Shown here piece by piece: positions 31,947 through 43,951 of a DNA stretch of 64,000 nucleotides. Positions within the stretch are counted from its first letter, which is position 1. Each line of letters opens with the position of its first letter. Below the pieces are notes generated by a model. The model made no database searches, was not told the DNA's origin, and saw only the letters and a program-made list of their open reading frames with translations. A program made the position numbers and the translations under genes. The stretch comes from Platerodrilus igneus (lineage: Eukaryota; Arthropoda; Insecta; Coleoptera; Lycidae), in assembly GCA_036346225.1 (NCBI GenBank), contig JARFIW010000453.1:1054001-1118000 (forward strand). Direction: 5' to 3'.

Positions 31947-31993
31947 GCACTACATTTGATTTTCCAATGCTCCACCCTAAGGTACTACATTGG
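31947..31993 (-). mobile_element. SINE tail fragment
   Basis: GCACTACATTTGATTTTCCA and AAGGTACTACATTGG repeat the tail seen at 31640-31690 with few changes. It is a fragment of the same SINE family. Confidence 0.7.
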
Positions 31994-33840
31994 TCGATGA
32001 AACGGTTAGTTTTGTAGTTTCTACATTTCCCATTATTCATAGTAATTTGGTATTATTTCTGTGCTCAGATTTTCATGGTCTGTAATACCTTTTATGTTGG
32101 CTAAATTGATAACTTCAATTTGGAGGTGGTTAATAAGAACCTGTCGAGGAAGGCATTGTTCTTCTTTCAACGAACGCGACTATTGACAAGCAGTCTTTTG
32201 ATGCATCCATCTTCATCTCGCCTGATAGCGGTTTTGGATGTATTAAATGATATATTTGTGAGTGGATTTTGGTATTACATTGGTTTATACGTTTATTTTT
32301 CTACTCACAATACCGCCTTGCGGATATTTCCTGCTTTTACTTATATTAGGTGAGCCACTTTTTTTGATTTTGTGTTTTCTGATATTAATTATTTATCTTT
32401 CAGAATCTTGTATTGTACGAATATCAAGTGCTCTTTGTTAGCTATTAATTCATTGAAACCCACTTCTGTGGTAAAGTATAACTTTCAGAAATTTCAGCAC
32501 TAATATTATTTATGTCAGGATTTTTTTAAAATCTTGGTCTTTATCTTGATTCAGTTTCATGTATAACAGATCCTTATACCAGCCCTTGGATGCTGCTTGT
32601 GAGCCCACTTCAATTCTGTACTAATCATCCGTTTGGATTCCTGTTTAAATTCAATACTAAATATTACTTCATTCAGTGGCTTAGGTACTGAAAATCGTTG
32701 GAAGCGGAAAGCATTGATTCGTGATCCAGACTCCAGTTTGTATACTTAGAAGTTAGTTATATTGCTGTATTTGTTGTGTGTGACGTTACGCAAGTATTGG
32801 CGTAATTATTGTTTACTCTTGATTTAATCCGTGTAATTAGCAGTGTGCTGGTTACATTATTGTATTGTTATTGGTAAACTATATCAAACTCGTTGTATCC
32901 TACCACCAGCTGTTCGTGTGTTTACTCATGTTATAGGTCAGCACTGGAGCTCAGCGATCCACTAGCTAGTGATTGCATCATCCAGGTATGCTAGATTTAT
33001 GCCACTTTCTGGTGAGTAATCATTTACATTAATTAATATTTATTGCTAACCTGTAAGTGAAAAGCCATTTGTGTGTATTATTGTAAGGCCTTACTCCTCT
33101 GTGTTTTTGGAATTTACTTACTAGCGAGAAACATTTTGCGGCTAGTTTAATGTCAATTTGTACTCGCCAACAGGCGAAAGATACTTTAAATTCATTGCTT
33201 TTAGTGAGATACCGGTTTATATTATCCTTTATTTATTGCTTGTACATGTAATTCAGTTATTTTGATATATAGTTATATGATTGTAGTGGCTACCGCTGTT
33301 ATACCTATTTTGCTCTTTAGATGTGATATTATCCGAAACCATTGGGACTTGGGGTTTCGTAGTTCTTTCGGCATTTTAATCAAGTCTCTGGCGCCTTTTA
33401 TACTGTATTTACTTGTAGGTCTGTTCGGGTTCTTAACGACCTACTTGCAGGAATCAAGATACACCCCTGCAGAAGAGTCTTTATTAGCCGAGGTGCAAAA
33501 AGTCACGGTATCTACCCTAAAGAACCCGCCTTTGTAAGCTTTCATCAGAATTACCGTGACACCAGGAAGCGAGTATTAAGGTATTACTCCTCCTTTTTGG
33601 ATACTCGATCAACTTATGACTTATCGAACTACTTGATTACATCGGCTTTCAAATTAATATACTTGTCGTACGTTATAAAAAGTCATTTATTATGTCAAAA
33701 TACTTTCTTATGAAAATGTTTCATTTCCATTTAACGTTTATATTATTTCTTGTCTTCGTGTTTGTAACAGTTATTTTTTTATGTAAATAAAACTACAAAG
33801 AAATAAATTTAAGACGCAACCCATTTAATTAGTTCAAAGC
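31994..33840. other. Intergenic DNA with one hydrophobic ORF
   Basis: The only ORF of note is 33262-33537 (91 residues), with two hydrophobic stretches (VVATAVIPILLF and LAPFILYLLVGLFGFLTTYL) and a charged tail (AEESLLAEVQKV). It is preceded by AT-rich sequence with no clear promoter. It may be random or part of an unidentified element. Nothing else assignable. Confidence 0.35.
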
Positions 33841-33843
33841 TTA

Positions 33844-34789
33844 TTTCGCAAACAAAAGACTAGCTTCCGTTATGCTTTTGATACTACTTCAGTAGGGTAA
33901 GGAGAAAATCGAAATGGTTCTGGTGTATAGAGAAGCTGGCAGGAGTCTTGATAAAAATGCTGTTAATCTCTGTGCTCGGCGTTTTTCGAATAGAATTCGG
34001 TCACGTGCTTCATTTTATAGTACTGTCAGAAATGTTCAACCTAGAAAAAGAACCCATCCCGCAACAGTCACTGAAAAAATATCGCAACTGATGTATTAGC
34101 TGCAGTGGCTGCTAATCCACGGGAAATAGCTCGAGATTCCGAATTGCCCAAAGCAGTGTTGCATAAATTTTAAAACGTAATAAATATCAATTCATCCGTA
34201 TCATGTGTCTTCACGCCAAAGATCTTCGTGGCGTTGATTTCCAAAATGAATAACTTTTTATCAGTGGGCAGATGAACCAATACAAAAGAACCCCAATTTT
34301 TTCGTTACGTATTGTTCTCCGACGAGCGTCTTTTACAAATCACAGAACGGTTAATTGACACAACATACATTACTGCGGTGTTGAAAATCCGCACTGGCTT
34401 CGTCAAGTTGAAATTAGCGTCCTTGGACTCTCGATGTATGGTGTGAAATAATTAGCAACAAACCCATTGGGCCCCACATTATTGAATACAACTTGAACGG
34501 TCAAATGTACATAGACATTTTGAAAACTGAACTGTCAACACTGCTTGAAGACTAGCTTAGAAGTGCGACACAACCTGTGGTTTCAACATGATGCTTGTCC
34601 AGCACACTCTTCGGTGGTAGAACGTGAAGCACTTGATCGTGTTACGCGTTAAAACCGCAGCACACAAGATTTTAGTGAATAATTAATTGTAGAAGATTTT
34701 CTTGAATAATCAATTTAAGTACTATACGTAGTTATGTAACCTCGTTTAAGAAATTAAGCTTTTGTGAATTACCTATTGTGTTTGCGAAG
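33844..34789 (+). mobile_element. Second Tc1/mariner element, inactive and shortened
   Basis: Ends TTTCGCAAACA (33844) and, inverted, CTTCGCAAACA (34789), each flanked by TA (33842-33843 and 34790-34791). At 946 bp it is shorter than the usual 1.2-1.4 kb and holds a decayed transposase. Confidence 0.75.
33914..34660 (+). pseudogene. Tc1/mariner transposase remnant
   Basis: The first 61 codons are open (MVLVYREAGRSLDKNAVNLC…), matching the N-terminal helix-turn-helix region. Recognisable pieces then appear in changing frames: SDERLLQ (first Asp area, about 34320), NPHWLRQVE, KPIGPHIIEYNLNGQMYIDIL (about 34460-34520) and FQHDACPAHSS (second Asp area, about 34590). Multiple stops and the lack of the SPDLTP/WG block show that it is dead and deleted at the 3' end. 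It differs from the transposase at 8974. Confidence 0.75.
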
Positions 34790-34791
34790 TA

Positions 34792-35129
34792 ACCATTTCT
34801 ATACCGTGGAAAAAATGTTAAACATAACTTCCCACAGTTCGTAATAGACATATCGTCTTTCCGATCAATCAGAAGGCGAACGGAAGAATAGTGGTCTGAC
34901 TAGTTGTTGGAAACGCGCCATGAGAGTGATTCCTGTCTTGACTACCTTATCTTTAACTGCTTGTGCGGCGGTAGTGCATTATAAACTTTGTAGTGGAGTG
35001 TTTACCTGGCGATTCCTATGTCTATCCTTATAATCGTACCTTATATCATGAGTTCCCCGTTTACGGTTTTATTGTATACAATCAGCGAGCTCCACTGCAC
35101 AATATGAACTAAATAGGCAATCCGCAAGA
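34792..35129. other. Short spacer, no gene seen
   Basis: Lies between the mariner and the gypsy pol remnant. It may be eroded leader or gag of the latter, but I see no motif. Confidence 0.3.
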
Positions 35130-35284
35130 ATGACGTACAATTATCTGTTACTTAGCTTGATAATATGCAATAATTTAGAAAAACAGTTCAAGAGAGAAGT
35201 AAAGGGGGTCGACAGAAGAACGCGAAAGTTGACCTGCACGGATTCTGCCCCAGAAACCATCATCCTCATCGCACGATCTAAGGA

Positions 35285-35782
35285 TGCGGACAGTTTAACG
35301 GTAAAATTGTGAAGTTCTTGGTTGATACCGGAACCACTAAGACAATTGCTAATACGGATGTAGTACGCGACAGTGGTAAAGTGTCAACCGCGACGGTGGG
35401 TCTTCGAACTGTAGCTGGTGAGGAAATTCAAACACACGGAATGCTAAATGTAAAAATCGGAGTTGGAAGCAAGATATTTGACAATCAAGTAGAAATAGTG
35501 AACACCGCCGAAGAAGTTATCTTGGGAATGGATATCTTGAAGGGTTATAGATTCCATCTAGATATGAAGAAGGATATCTTGAGAGTATGGAACGAGGAAG
35601 TGTTTTGCGAAGCAAACGACGTGTCTATGCGAATTTGTTTGATGGACGACGTTATCATATCGAGGACGGGAAGTGTGGTGATGGGCCCTGAAATAGTGCT
35701 CTCCTGGAAGTCTTTGTGCGTGCTATTAAACCGCTTAGTGACGAATCCCTCGGAAAGAACGTGCTTGTGGGAAACGCTCTAA
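35285..35782 (+). pseudogene. Gypsy aspartic protease
   Basis: An open frame from 35309 (preceded by coding-like sequence in another frame) begins KFLVDTGTTKTI, the retroviral-type aspartic protease active site D-T-G. It continues through GLRTVAGEEI and VILGMDILKGYRF, the usual C-terminal hydrophobic-G segment, at about residue 75. The protease would cleave the gag-pol polyprotein. The upstream ORF (35130-35312) ends in the frame before the active site, so a frameshift at about 35290 separates gag-pol linker from protease. Confidence 0.75.
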
Positions 35783-35959
35783 CCAAAATGACGGACGGTG
35801 TACGTGTTCGGATCCTAAACGCCACTTCACGAAGTTATTGGACCAGTTGACGAAACCTTACCGGTATCTTGAACTAACAAGATCGACGGCAGTCGATTAC
35901 GAAAGACCGCAGTAGTCAAGCATAGAATCTATACAGGAAATGCCTGGACAATAAGACAG

Positions 35960-36640
35960 CAACCGCAGAGACTTCCACTGGCCAAACGTGAGGAGGATGA
36001 GAAAATAATTGGAGATATATAGGGACCAGGAGTGATTGAGCACTCTGAAATCCCTTGGGCATCGTCTGTTGTGTTTGTTAAGATGTAGCACGGGCCGACA
36101 AGATTTTGTGTGGACTATCGACGATTGAACGGTGCGACCAAAAAGGATAGTTACCCGATCCCAAGAATGGACGATTCCCCTCGATATAGTTTCAAGGCCG
36201 CAATGGTTCTCAACCTTAGACTTGAGGAGTGACTACTGGTAAGATGTGGAAACCAAAGATCTGGAAAAGACTGCTTTCACTATTGATACTGTCGTATAGC
36301 AATTTATAGTCATGCCATTTGGGCTCTGTAACGCTGCAACCGTCTTCAAGCATTTAATAGATCACAACTTGCTTGGAGTATCGTGAAAACGTGTCTTGTA
36401 TATTTGGAGGATGTGATTGTGATTGGGAAGTCGTTTGGGGAACACTTGGAAAATTTAGAAGAAGTGTTTCCAAGACTCGCAGAGGTCAATCCGAACCTGG
36501 GTTCAAAGAAGTGTCACCTACTAGGCGAAGAGGTGAAATACCCAGGGCACGGTTTCACACAACTGAGTGTAGCCAGCCCGGAAATGATTAAGGGATACAA
36601 CAGTAGCCGATGCCAAAAGACAAACATCAGTTAAATAGCT
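35960..36640 (+). pseudogene. Gypsy reverse transcriptase, broken
   Basis: Recognisable blocks in order: EHSEIPWASSVVFVK and RFCVDYRRLNGATKKDSYPI (about 36035-36165), FIVMPFGLCNAATVFKHLID (about 36305-36360), CLVYLEDVIVIGKSFGEHLE (about 36390-36445) and the thumb NPNLGSKKCHLLGEEVKYPG. The catalytic box reads YLED where gypsy elements normally have YLDD or YIDD, so one active-site Asp is lost. Stops occur between blocks. Reverse transcriptase copies element RNA into DNA; this one is inactive. Confidence 0.75.
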
Positions 36641-37245
36641 TTGTGGGGTTGTGCACTTTCTATAGAAAATACATTTCCGGGTTTGCAAATATAGTTAAGC
36701 ACTTGTCCAAGCTGACTGAAGATGGGCGGTGATTATGTTTGGGGTGAAGATTGCCAGTATGCGTTCCAACAACTAAAGCATTTATTGACAACGGCTACGA
36801 TCTTAAGTTATCCTCGGTCGGAAGACAAATTCATCTTAAATACAGAGGCAAGCAATGTCGCTATCGAAAGTGTACTATCCCAGATGTAAGACGGGCAAGA
36901 GAGAGTCATTGCTTGCTTCTGCAAAATGCTTTCGACACCGGAACGGAATTATTCCGTTACAAGACGGGAACTGTTGGTTGTGGTGAAATCCGTAGTACCG
37001 TGATCGACGCCAAAAGACAAACATCGGTTACGCAGCTTTCTGGGGACGTGCACTTACTATGCTCTTACTATAGAAAATTCGTTTCCGGGTTTGCGAATAC
37101 AGCTAAATACTTGACCAAGCTGACTGAAAATGGACGGTGATTAGTTTTGGGATGAAGATTGCCAGAATGCGTTTCAACAATAAGGCATTTATGGAGAACA
37201 GCTCCGATCTTAAGTTATCCTCGGTCGGAAGGCAAATTCGTCTGC
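36605..37245 (+). repeat. Tandem duplication within pol (about 405 bp period)
   Basis: GCCAAAAGACAAACATC (about 36611) recurs at about 37012, followed by matching sequence through TTTCCGGGTTTGC, AAGCTGACTGAA, GATCTTAAGTTATCCTCGGTCGGAAG. Two partly decayed copies of the RT-RNase H boundary region stand in tandem, the second running directly into the integrase fragment. Confidence 0.8.
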
Positions 37246-37449
37246 AAGGATGATGTAAAAGAGTGGTGCCGCAAGTGTCAGCTGTGCGCACCATTGGAAA
37301 AACGTAAGGCTCCAATGAAGAAGTACAACGTGGAGAGCCTCTTTGAGAGTGTGGCAATCGATATTGCCGGTCCATTCTCTTTACCTTTGTTTACCGCTAT
37401 AGTACTCGTGATTTCAGCGATCGCTCGATCGGTAGAGCTGATCCAGTAA
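37245..37449 (+). pseudogene. Gypsy integrase N-terminal fragment
   Basis: DDVKEWCRKCQLCAPLEKRK gives the C-x2-C half of the HHCC zinc finger. ESLFESVAIDIAGPFSLP follows with the first catalytic Asp region, then LFTAIVLVISAIARSVELIQ. The frame is open from about 37237 but the catalytic core is missing: the sequence switches to a mariner fragment at about 37450. Confidence 0.75.
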
Positions 37450-37451
37450 AT

Positions 37452-37694
37452 TGACCACCTACATCACCAGATCTTACTTTATCCGACTTCTTTTTGTGGG
37501 GCTATCTCATAAACAAAGTTTACAAACAAGTGCCAACATATGAGAAGAATATGATCGAGCGGTTCAGAAATGCTCGTACCGCAATTCAAGCAGACACACT
37601 TCTCAGTTGTGTACAGTCATTCGAAATGCGAATAAATAAGTGTATCGAAGTCAAAGTCCGCCACTTTGAGCACTTATTGCAATTGAAAACGTGA
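37452..37694 (+). pseudogene. Mariner transposase C-terminal fragment
   Basis: SPDLTLSDFFLWGYLINKVY is the third catalytic block of mariner-type transposases (D-x-x-x-x-D then FLWGYLK-VY). It is followed by a C-terminal domain (MRINKCIEVKVRHFEHLLQL) ending at a stop at 37694. The first two-thirds of the gene are absent, and I saw no terminal repeats nearby. It abuts the integrase fragment without spacer, implying a deletion junction. Confidence 0.8.
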
Positions 37695-38585
37695 GAAATA
37701 AAATTTGTTTTGACTGATTTGAAATAGAATCTCGTCCATTACAATGCGATCTACCATGAATCGAAAAAAAGGTTTGGTACCAATCTTATGTATTTTTAAC
37801 AGTAGAATCCAAATCTGCAATAAAAGCAGGGATTCCTATTTAGGATTTCATAGTTACTTTTCACTCTACTTACAAAGCCGTGGAAAAAAAGAGTAATTTT
37901 AGCATTACTGTATTTCCTCCGCGGATTGATTTAATTTTGATTATGGACAATTTTTTAGTAGAGTGCCTATTATACAAGATATTTCAAAATTTCGGGTTAA
38001 AAAAATCATCAGGTAGAATAAGAGGTTTTAACATACGAAAACATACTCAAATAAAATTTATGTAGTATAAAGGTTCCAAAATACTATAAAGTAGAAACAT
38101 CAACCGGATGTACGAAAACTTCGTCTGAGTAACTCCTAAAAACCTAGTTTTCTACCTGTTCGACACACCCTGCTCAAAAAAAGCCGGATCAAGTTTTATC
38201 TTCATTCCATGATGACTTTTAACATTCGTTAAATCGCTATATGTATAAAAGTACGTAATAATGACCTCAAAAGTATTATACAAAACGATCGTTAGCAGTC
38301 TGAAGGATAATAGGTTATCGCGGGTCTTTATCTCAATCTTCTTGAAATATCACACAACGTACTCATGAGCTTTGTTATGTAAAGTACGTTATTAAACGAA
38401 TCGTTACCCTAATTGCTTAACCGATGAATGGAGATATACAGTTCCTTAATGACAAATATTTCAAGGAGTTTCCCAAGGTCATTTTATACAGAGAAGTTCA
38501 TAAATTTTGTGCTATAAAATGTGAAATTTAGTTTTAACTCATTACATTTTAATATCTTCTAAAGTATCACATGTACATATATGTG

Positions 38586-38638
<53 letters not shown>

Positions 38639-38961
38639 TGTAGTGGTTTTAAAGGGCTAAATTTAAGTATAAATAAGATAATTTCAAACACCCTGTATAG
38701 AGGAAACAACCAGAATTTACGTGCGAAATTTATTTCATTTCAAGTAACAAGTATTAACCATAATTTTACAATTAGTGATTAAAATTTAGTAGGTTCGTAA
38801 AGAAAATAAATGGGAGAAGCCAATGCAAATTATTAATTAATTTAATCGAGTTTAATTGAACGGGTAATTACGTCTAATACGCATAAAAGCATGAAAAATC
38901 GATAATACCAAGGTGAAACGCTTTGCTAACACAAAAACAGCCGTTGAATATAAAATACCTT
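37695..38961. other. Intergenic DNA with (TA)n tract
   Basis: No gene seen. A TA microsatellite lies at 38589-38632. The rest is AT-rich single-copy-like sequence. Confidence 0.45.
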
Positions 38962-39717
38962 CTTACGTTTTAAACCGCGAATTCTTACAGTTAAAAAGTT
39001 CATAAATACATCGCGCAAGCGCGAAATAAGCGAGGTCACGGGCGGTTGGTAACGCTAATCTTATACAGATTTGGCGCGCCCATCTATCAATGACGTCACC
39101 AATGCACAAATTATATTACGCAATAATCGGAAATATAAATTTAAGACAATAGTTCATATCAGCGAACAAATTAAACAATGGACTACTTACATCAGAAATC
39201 CGAACGTCCTGCGGGGTTGAGCTAAAGTTGGCCTCTATTAAAGTCCATCAGGGCTCCATCCCGGAGGGATTAAAGATGGTGACTGCTCCGGTGCTGTTGG
39301 CGGAGCATGGACATCCGGCTCGTCTAGGGTCGTGGGCTGCTCCGGCGTGGAAGCCGTTAGGCCAAGGTTACAAATTTCGTCTACCTATGTAGGGAATGGG
39401 CAAGGGAAACCAGATATAAGGGGCGACAAACAAAGATAATTACGCAAGGGAATCTACATAGATAAAGCTAAAGGCACGATACGATACCTCAAACGTCCAC
39501 TCCACTCGAAGGTTCAAGCAAAAAAGCAACGTTACAGAGAGCACAGGGAAAACCCCACTTTGTCCCTACTCCACTCGCGTTGCGCGATCTGGCGCAAACG
39601 CACTCTGACGTGACGGAAATACGCGCCCCGAGTCTTTTGAATTTGTGGCGCGAAACTTCCGCACATCAAAATTAACCTAAAAACAATGTTTAAGGGCCAA
39701 TTTATTGGCACGTAACA
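38962..39717 (-). repeat. Left LTR (756 bp) of the short element
   Basis: It differs from the right copy at about 15 sites that I could count, with no indel. That is about 2% divergence and so a fairly recent insertion. Confidence 0.88.
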
Positions 39718-40368
39718 ATCGCGACAAAGCCACAAAAGAAAAAACTTAAAAAAAGAAAAAGTCTGTTAGCACAGTAACAGCTTAAAATCTAAATCCTAAC
39801 TACCCTACATAAAACCTAACTTAAAACCTACAAAATGTTTATATAAGGCGCCACCTGGTTTTTTCGACCGATAACACGTCTACCGAAGTACCAGAAAACG
39901 GAATATGTAGCCCCATTGTTTTTGACTACACTAATCATCGACAGCACAAATTTGTCGGGGAGCATGAAACACTACTTAACTTAAAACGGATGCGACAAGT
40001 CGCCTAACCTATCTAAACTAAAGCTAACATTAAAGTTCTTACGTGCTAACACACAATACAACTGAAGTTAACAAACACATTCCACATTGAAAATTTGGAA
40101 AAACATATTAAAACACATTTTATAATCAACAGTTATATTCTAATTTCAAAATGGCGGTATTCACCTTTTATTACCATAGCAACTGATTTTGACATCTAAA
40201 GGAATGTGGTATGTTCCAAAATACGAACATAAAATTCAAGGTTAACAGATATTAAATAATTAATTTTTAGCGAAAAAGCTATAAATTACATTAGGTAACA
40301 CATTGTATATTCATAAGAACAAAGGAAAATTCTTAAGTTCACCATTTCCACGTCGAAGGCGCCATTTT

Positions 40369-41124
40369 CTTACGTTTTAAACCGCGAATTCTTACAGTTA
40401 AAAAGTTCATAAATACATCGCGCAAGCGCGAAATAAGCGACGTCACGGGCGGTTGATAACGCTAATCTTATACAGATTTGGCGCGCCCATCTATCAATGA
40501 CGTCACCAATGCACAAATTATATTACGCAATAATCGGAAATATAAATTTAAGACAATAGTTCATATCAGCGAACAAATTAAACAATGGACTACTTACATC
40601 AGAAATCCGAACGTCCTGCGGGGTTGAGCTAAAGTTGGCCTCTATTAAAGTCCATCAGGGCTCCATTCCGGAGGGATTAAAGATGGTGACTGCTGCGGTG
40701 CTGTTGGCGGAGCATGGACATCCGGCTCGTCTAGGGTCGTGGGCTGCTCCGGCGTGGAAGCGGTTAGGCCAAGGTTACAAATTTCGTCTACCTATGTAGG
40801 GAATGGGCAAGGGAAACCAGATATAAGGGGCGACAAACAAAGATAATTAGGCAAAGGAATCTACATAGATAAAGCTAAAGGCACGATACGATACCTCAAA
40901 CGTCCACTCCACTCGAAGGTTCAGGCAAAAAAGCCACGTTACAGAGAGCAAAGGGAAAACCCCACTTATTCCCTACTCCACTCGCGTCGCGCGATCTGGC
41001 GCAAACGCACTCTGACGTGACGGAAATACGTGCCCCGAGTCTTTTGAATTTGTGGCGCGAAACTTCCGCACATCAAAATTAACCTAAAAACAATGTTTAA
41101 GGGCCAATTTATTGGCACGTAACA
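40369..41124 (-). repeat. Right LTR (756 bp) of the short element
   Basis: Same length as the left copy, ending GGCACGTAACA before the ACCTT target duplication. Confidence 0.88.
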
Positions 41125-41129
41125 ACCTT

Positions 41130-42840
41130 GAAAAGCCAATTCCTAGAAATGTTGTGTTAAAACGTTTGTTAATTGAACACCTGTAGGTTTTGGAAATGTC
41201 AGGTTCCCCTTATTTGTGTAGATAAAAGACAGAATTCAAAGTATATCGGGTAAACGGTCGGACGGTTCGCGTAAATGTTAACTAAAAGTTTCCTTAGAGT
41301 GCAGAAGGGATAGACGATCAATGAAATGCTTCGGAATGAGACAGGCATAATAACAGTTCACTTCATAACGCACGTATTCAGTCCACATGGGTTAGTTTGA
41401 AACGCGGACAGTAAATATCGATTTCTACCACACAAACAAGGTTAGAAGGAAACAGAATATGCATAAGAGAGGAATAGCGTTAATACAAGCGGGGTTTCCA
41501 GACGTCATTGAATATCTTATTGGTCGATATACTTAGTAGTACAACAAACAAACACGGGAATATTGAATGTTAATTTTTCGGAAAATATAATAACGACGAG
41601 TTAAATTTCGAAGATTTCGAAAACGGTTGAACCAAAATTTTAAGAACGAATTAGTTTAAATTAAATGTTTCGCGTTAGGAGGGTCTGGAGAGGTTACATT
41701 CGAAGTGTATAAATACTCTAAAAGATTTAGCATCGCTCTCTCTTAACTTCGTTCTCTTAGTACTTTCATCGCTTGAGACTCCGAACAGAAATTTACCACG
41801 AGCTTGTAAGTATATAAAATTATTTTAAATTAAATAGTTCAGTGTTGGCCTCATAATTTTGAACCGCGAATAGTGTCGAGTCTAAATTTTATTGAGGTGC
41901 AACATTTATTTTAAACAAGCTCGTGAAGTAAAGTAATGAAACGTAAATTAAATTAAATTAAACTAAAGTACGCAATTATGAAAGAAGTGTAATAAATTTG
42001 GATTTGGATGCATTGTGAAGGCAGAGCATGCAGCACAACTTAGATGGTGTTCTTCTACAAATAGCTGGAGGCAGCGAGCAGAGCAGAACCACGAAACCGA
42101 GAGCGAGACAACTTAAACGTATCGTCAACGGAGTAGGGATCTTCAAGAAATTCCAGGTAACGCTTTAGAATTTGTTGTTTTATAAACTATGAAAATTGTT
42201 GTGACGTGTGAGAGTGAATTATGAAGATATTGTGCATTATTTTTGCGTATTGAAAATAATACGTATAACTAAATTTTATTATGGTGTTTAAATAGAAATC
42301 TAAAGGTGTATATAAAGCTTATTAACGTTCCTCAGGAATTTAAATTTTTTATTGTTAAGAGTACATGGGTTTTTTTTGTTTCTTGTGTTTGTTGTAAGCG
42401 TATGCTAAGTAAAAAGCATACATTATTCATAATTAACTGGGTTATCGTGAGCTCACAATACTCCAGAGTGTACTAATTAAAATTGATTATAAATAAATAA
42501 AGAAAAATAAGGTATTATTCAGGGCCCATTTACTCCGGTTACAGTCAATGTGTTTAATATTTCTAGTTAAAATACTGGACTTTACAAAAATAGAATTTAT
42601 TGAGGTGCAACTTGAGCACCGAAATCTTGAAGTTTTATTTGTATATAGTGGTAAATAAATATTGTATGATTGTTATATTATTTTGTGGTTTTATTGGGAG
42701 TGTGCGTGAACGATAGAGTATGAGAGTGAATCTAGGTATCCAAGAGGATGTCCAACTGAGCTAGCCAGGGAAGCGGTTGAAGAATTAAGGTGATGAAGAG
42801 AGGAATCTGGGTAAGAAATTTTTTTTTTTTGAAAAATTTT
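41130..42840. other. Intergenic DNA, promoter-like stretch, no gene seen
   Basis: A TATAAATA at 41708-41715 is followed by pyrimidine-rich start-like sequence (TCTCTCTTAACTTCGTTCTC, about 41737) and GTAAGT donor-like sites at 41806; another donor-like CAGGTAACG is at about 42152. ATTGAGGTGCAAC occurs twice (about 41892 and 42600). This could be an unidentified LTR and leader or a noncoding first exon. Confidence 0.3.
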
Positions 42841-42876
<36 letters not shown>

Positions 42877-42957
42877 ACAAGTTATTTGCTGTACGCAATA
42901 AGAAATTGACTATATATAAAGCCCGAGTTGTATTCGTCAATAAGCTCTTATTATTTT

Positions 42958-42965
<8 letters not shown>

Positions 42966-42992
<27 letters not shown>
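42966..42992. repeat. (TA)n tract abutting LTR-X copy 2
   Basis: A TA run directly precedes TGCTATGAT at 42993. Another TA run lies at about 42843-42872. Confidence 0.9.
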
Positions 42993-43951
42993 TGCTATGA
43001 TATATATTGAGTCATAAGGGTCGTGCACTACATGTAAATAGCACTAAAGGTTAGAAAACTAAACGATTTCATCATAAAATGGAAGTAATTCGCCAATTAT
43101 GCAAAAAGCTAACATCAAGCACACTGTATCAGAATCACAGTTAACTGTAATCAATGAAAAGAAGCTGATTCTTCAATAATACAATCACACTCAATAAGAT
43201 AAATAACTCTGTACGCAATCAAATTCATTTTAAACCAGCAAGGCATTCATAAACTTTAAAGGATTACGCAATAGGGGCATCTGAAGCTAGAAAATCATGA
43301 AACGAATCTTATTAAAATAAATACGCATTAGGGCAAGTAAATAACCATGCATCCCCGCAATAAACACATTTTTCAAAACAAACATGTTTCATAAACGCAG
43401 GAAGTAAATAAACGCATTTTAAATTTACGTTGGAGTAAAAATTTCGCCTACGCGATCTTTAACATAGAGTCAATACAAAACCCAAAAATTATCTTGACAA
43501 AAATAAAAGCCATATGTTACCTACGTGCGAGGTCAAATTATAATTTCCTACATCAAAACAAGGCATGACGGGTGAAAGTAAAATGACTCTACGAATACAC
43601 TATACAAACTGGATGTATACGTGACCGACGCCAGCAATTCAACAAGCTATTATCAAGTTAATACCACAGAAAGCCCAAGGTATGGACAATAATCTAGAGT
43701 ACGCCTCAAACTTTGACCGAAGGACGCAGATAAACCAATGCTGTTAGGTAGATGCGTTATTTTAAATACCACACGAATTTGATAAACAATAAGTCTTTCT
43801 TCGATTAAGGCACGTTCTATAGCAGTTTAAGTCAGAAAATCACGCGAAGTGAACATAGTAAAATTAAAGGAAGTATGCTTTATATGTAACGTGTTTGATT
43901 GACCACAAGCGCGGTTTTAAGGTCATTGACTGACGGTTTTAGTGATACGCG

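Larger units (their letters stand above)
35130..37449 (+). mobile_element. Ty3/gypsy pol remnant (no LTRs found)
   Basis: Protease, reverse transcriptase, part of RNase H and an integrase zinc-finger region occur in order on the plus strand, all with frameshifts and stops. The integrase piece resembles that of the minus-strand remnant at 25817-29276 (VKEWCRKCQLCA against VKERCRRYQLCA; IDIAGPF in both), so they are probably one family. No LTRs were seen at either side. The right end is cut at about 37450 by a mariner transposase fragment. Confidence 0.75.
38962..41124 (-). mobile_element. Short non-autonomous LTR element
   Basis: Two direct repeats of exactly 756 bp (38962-39717 and 40369-41124) flank a 651-bp interior. 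A 5-bp direct repeat ACCTT lies outside (38957-38961 and 41125-41129). LTR ends are CTTACG…CGTAACA. On the minus strand the 5' LTR would be followed by AAAA and TGGCGCCTTCGACGTGG (about 40349-40365), a plausible tRNA primer-binding site, which is why I assign minus strand. The interior has no ORF of note and is too short for gag-pol, so mobilisation in trans is required. A related LTR-like sequence lies at 56735-57405. Confidence 0.85.
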
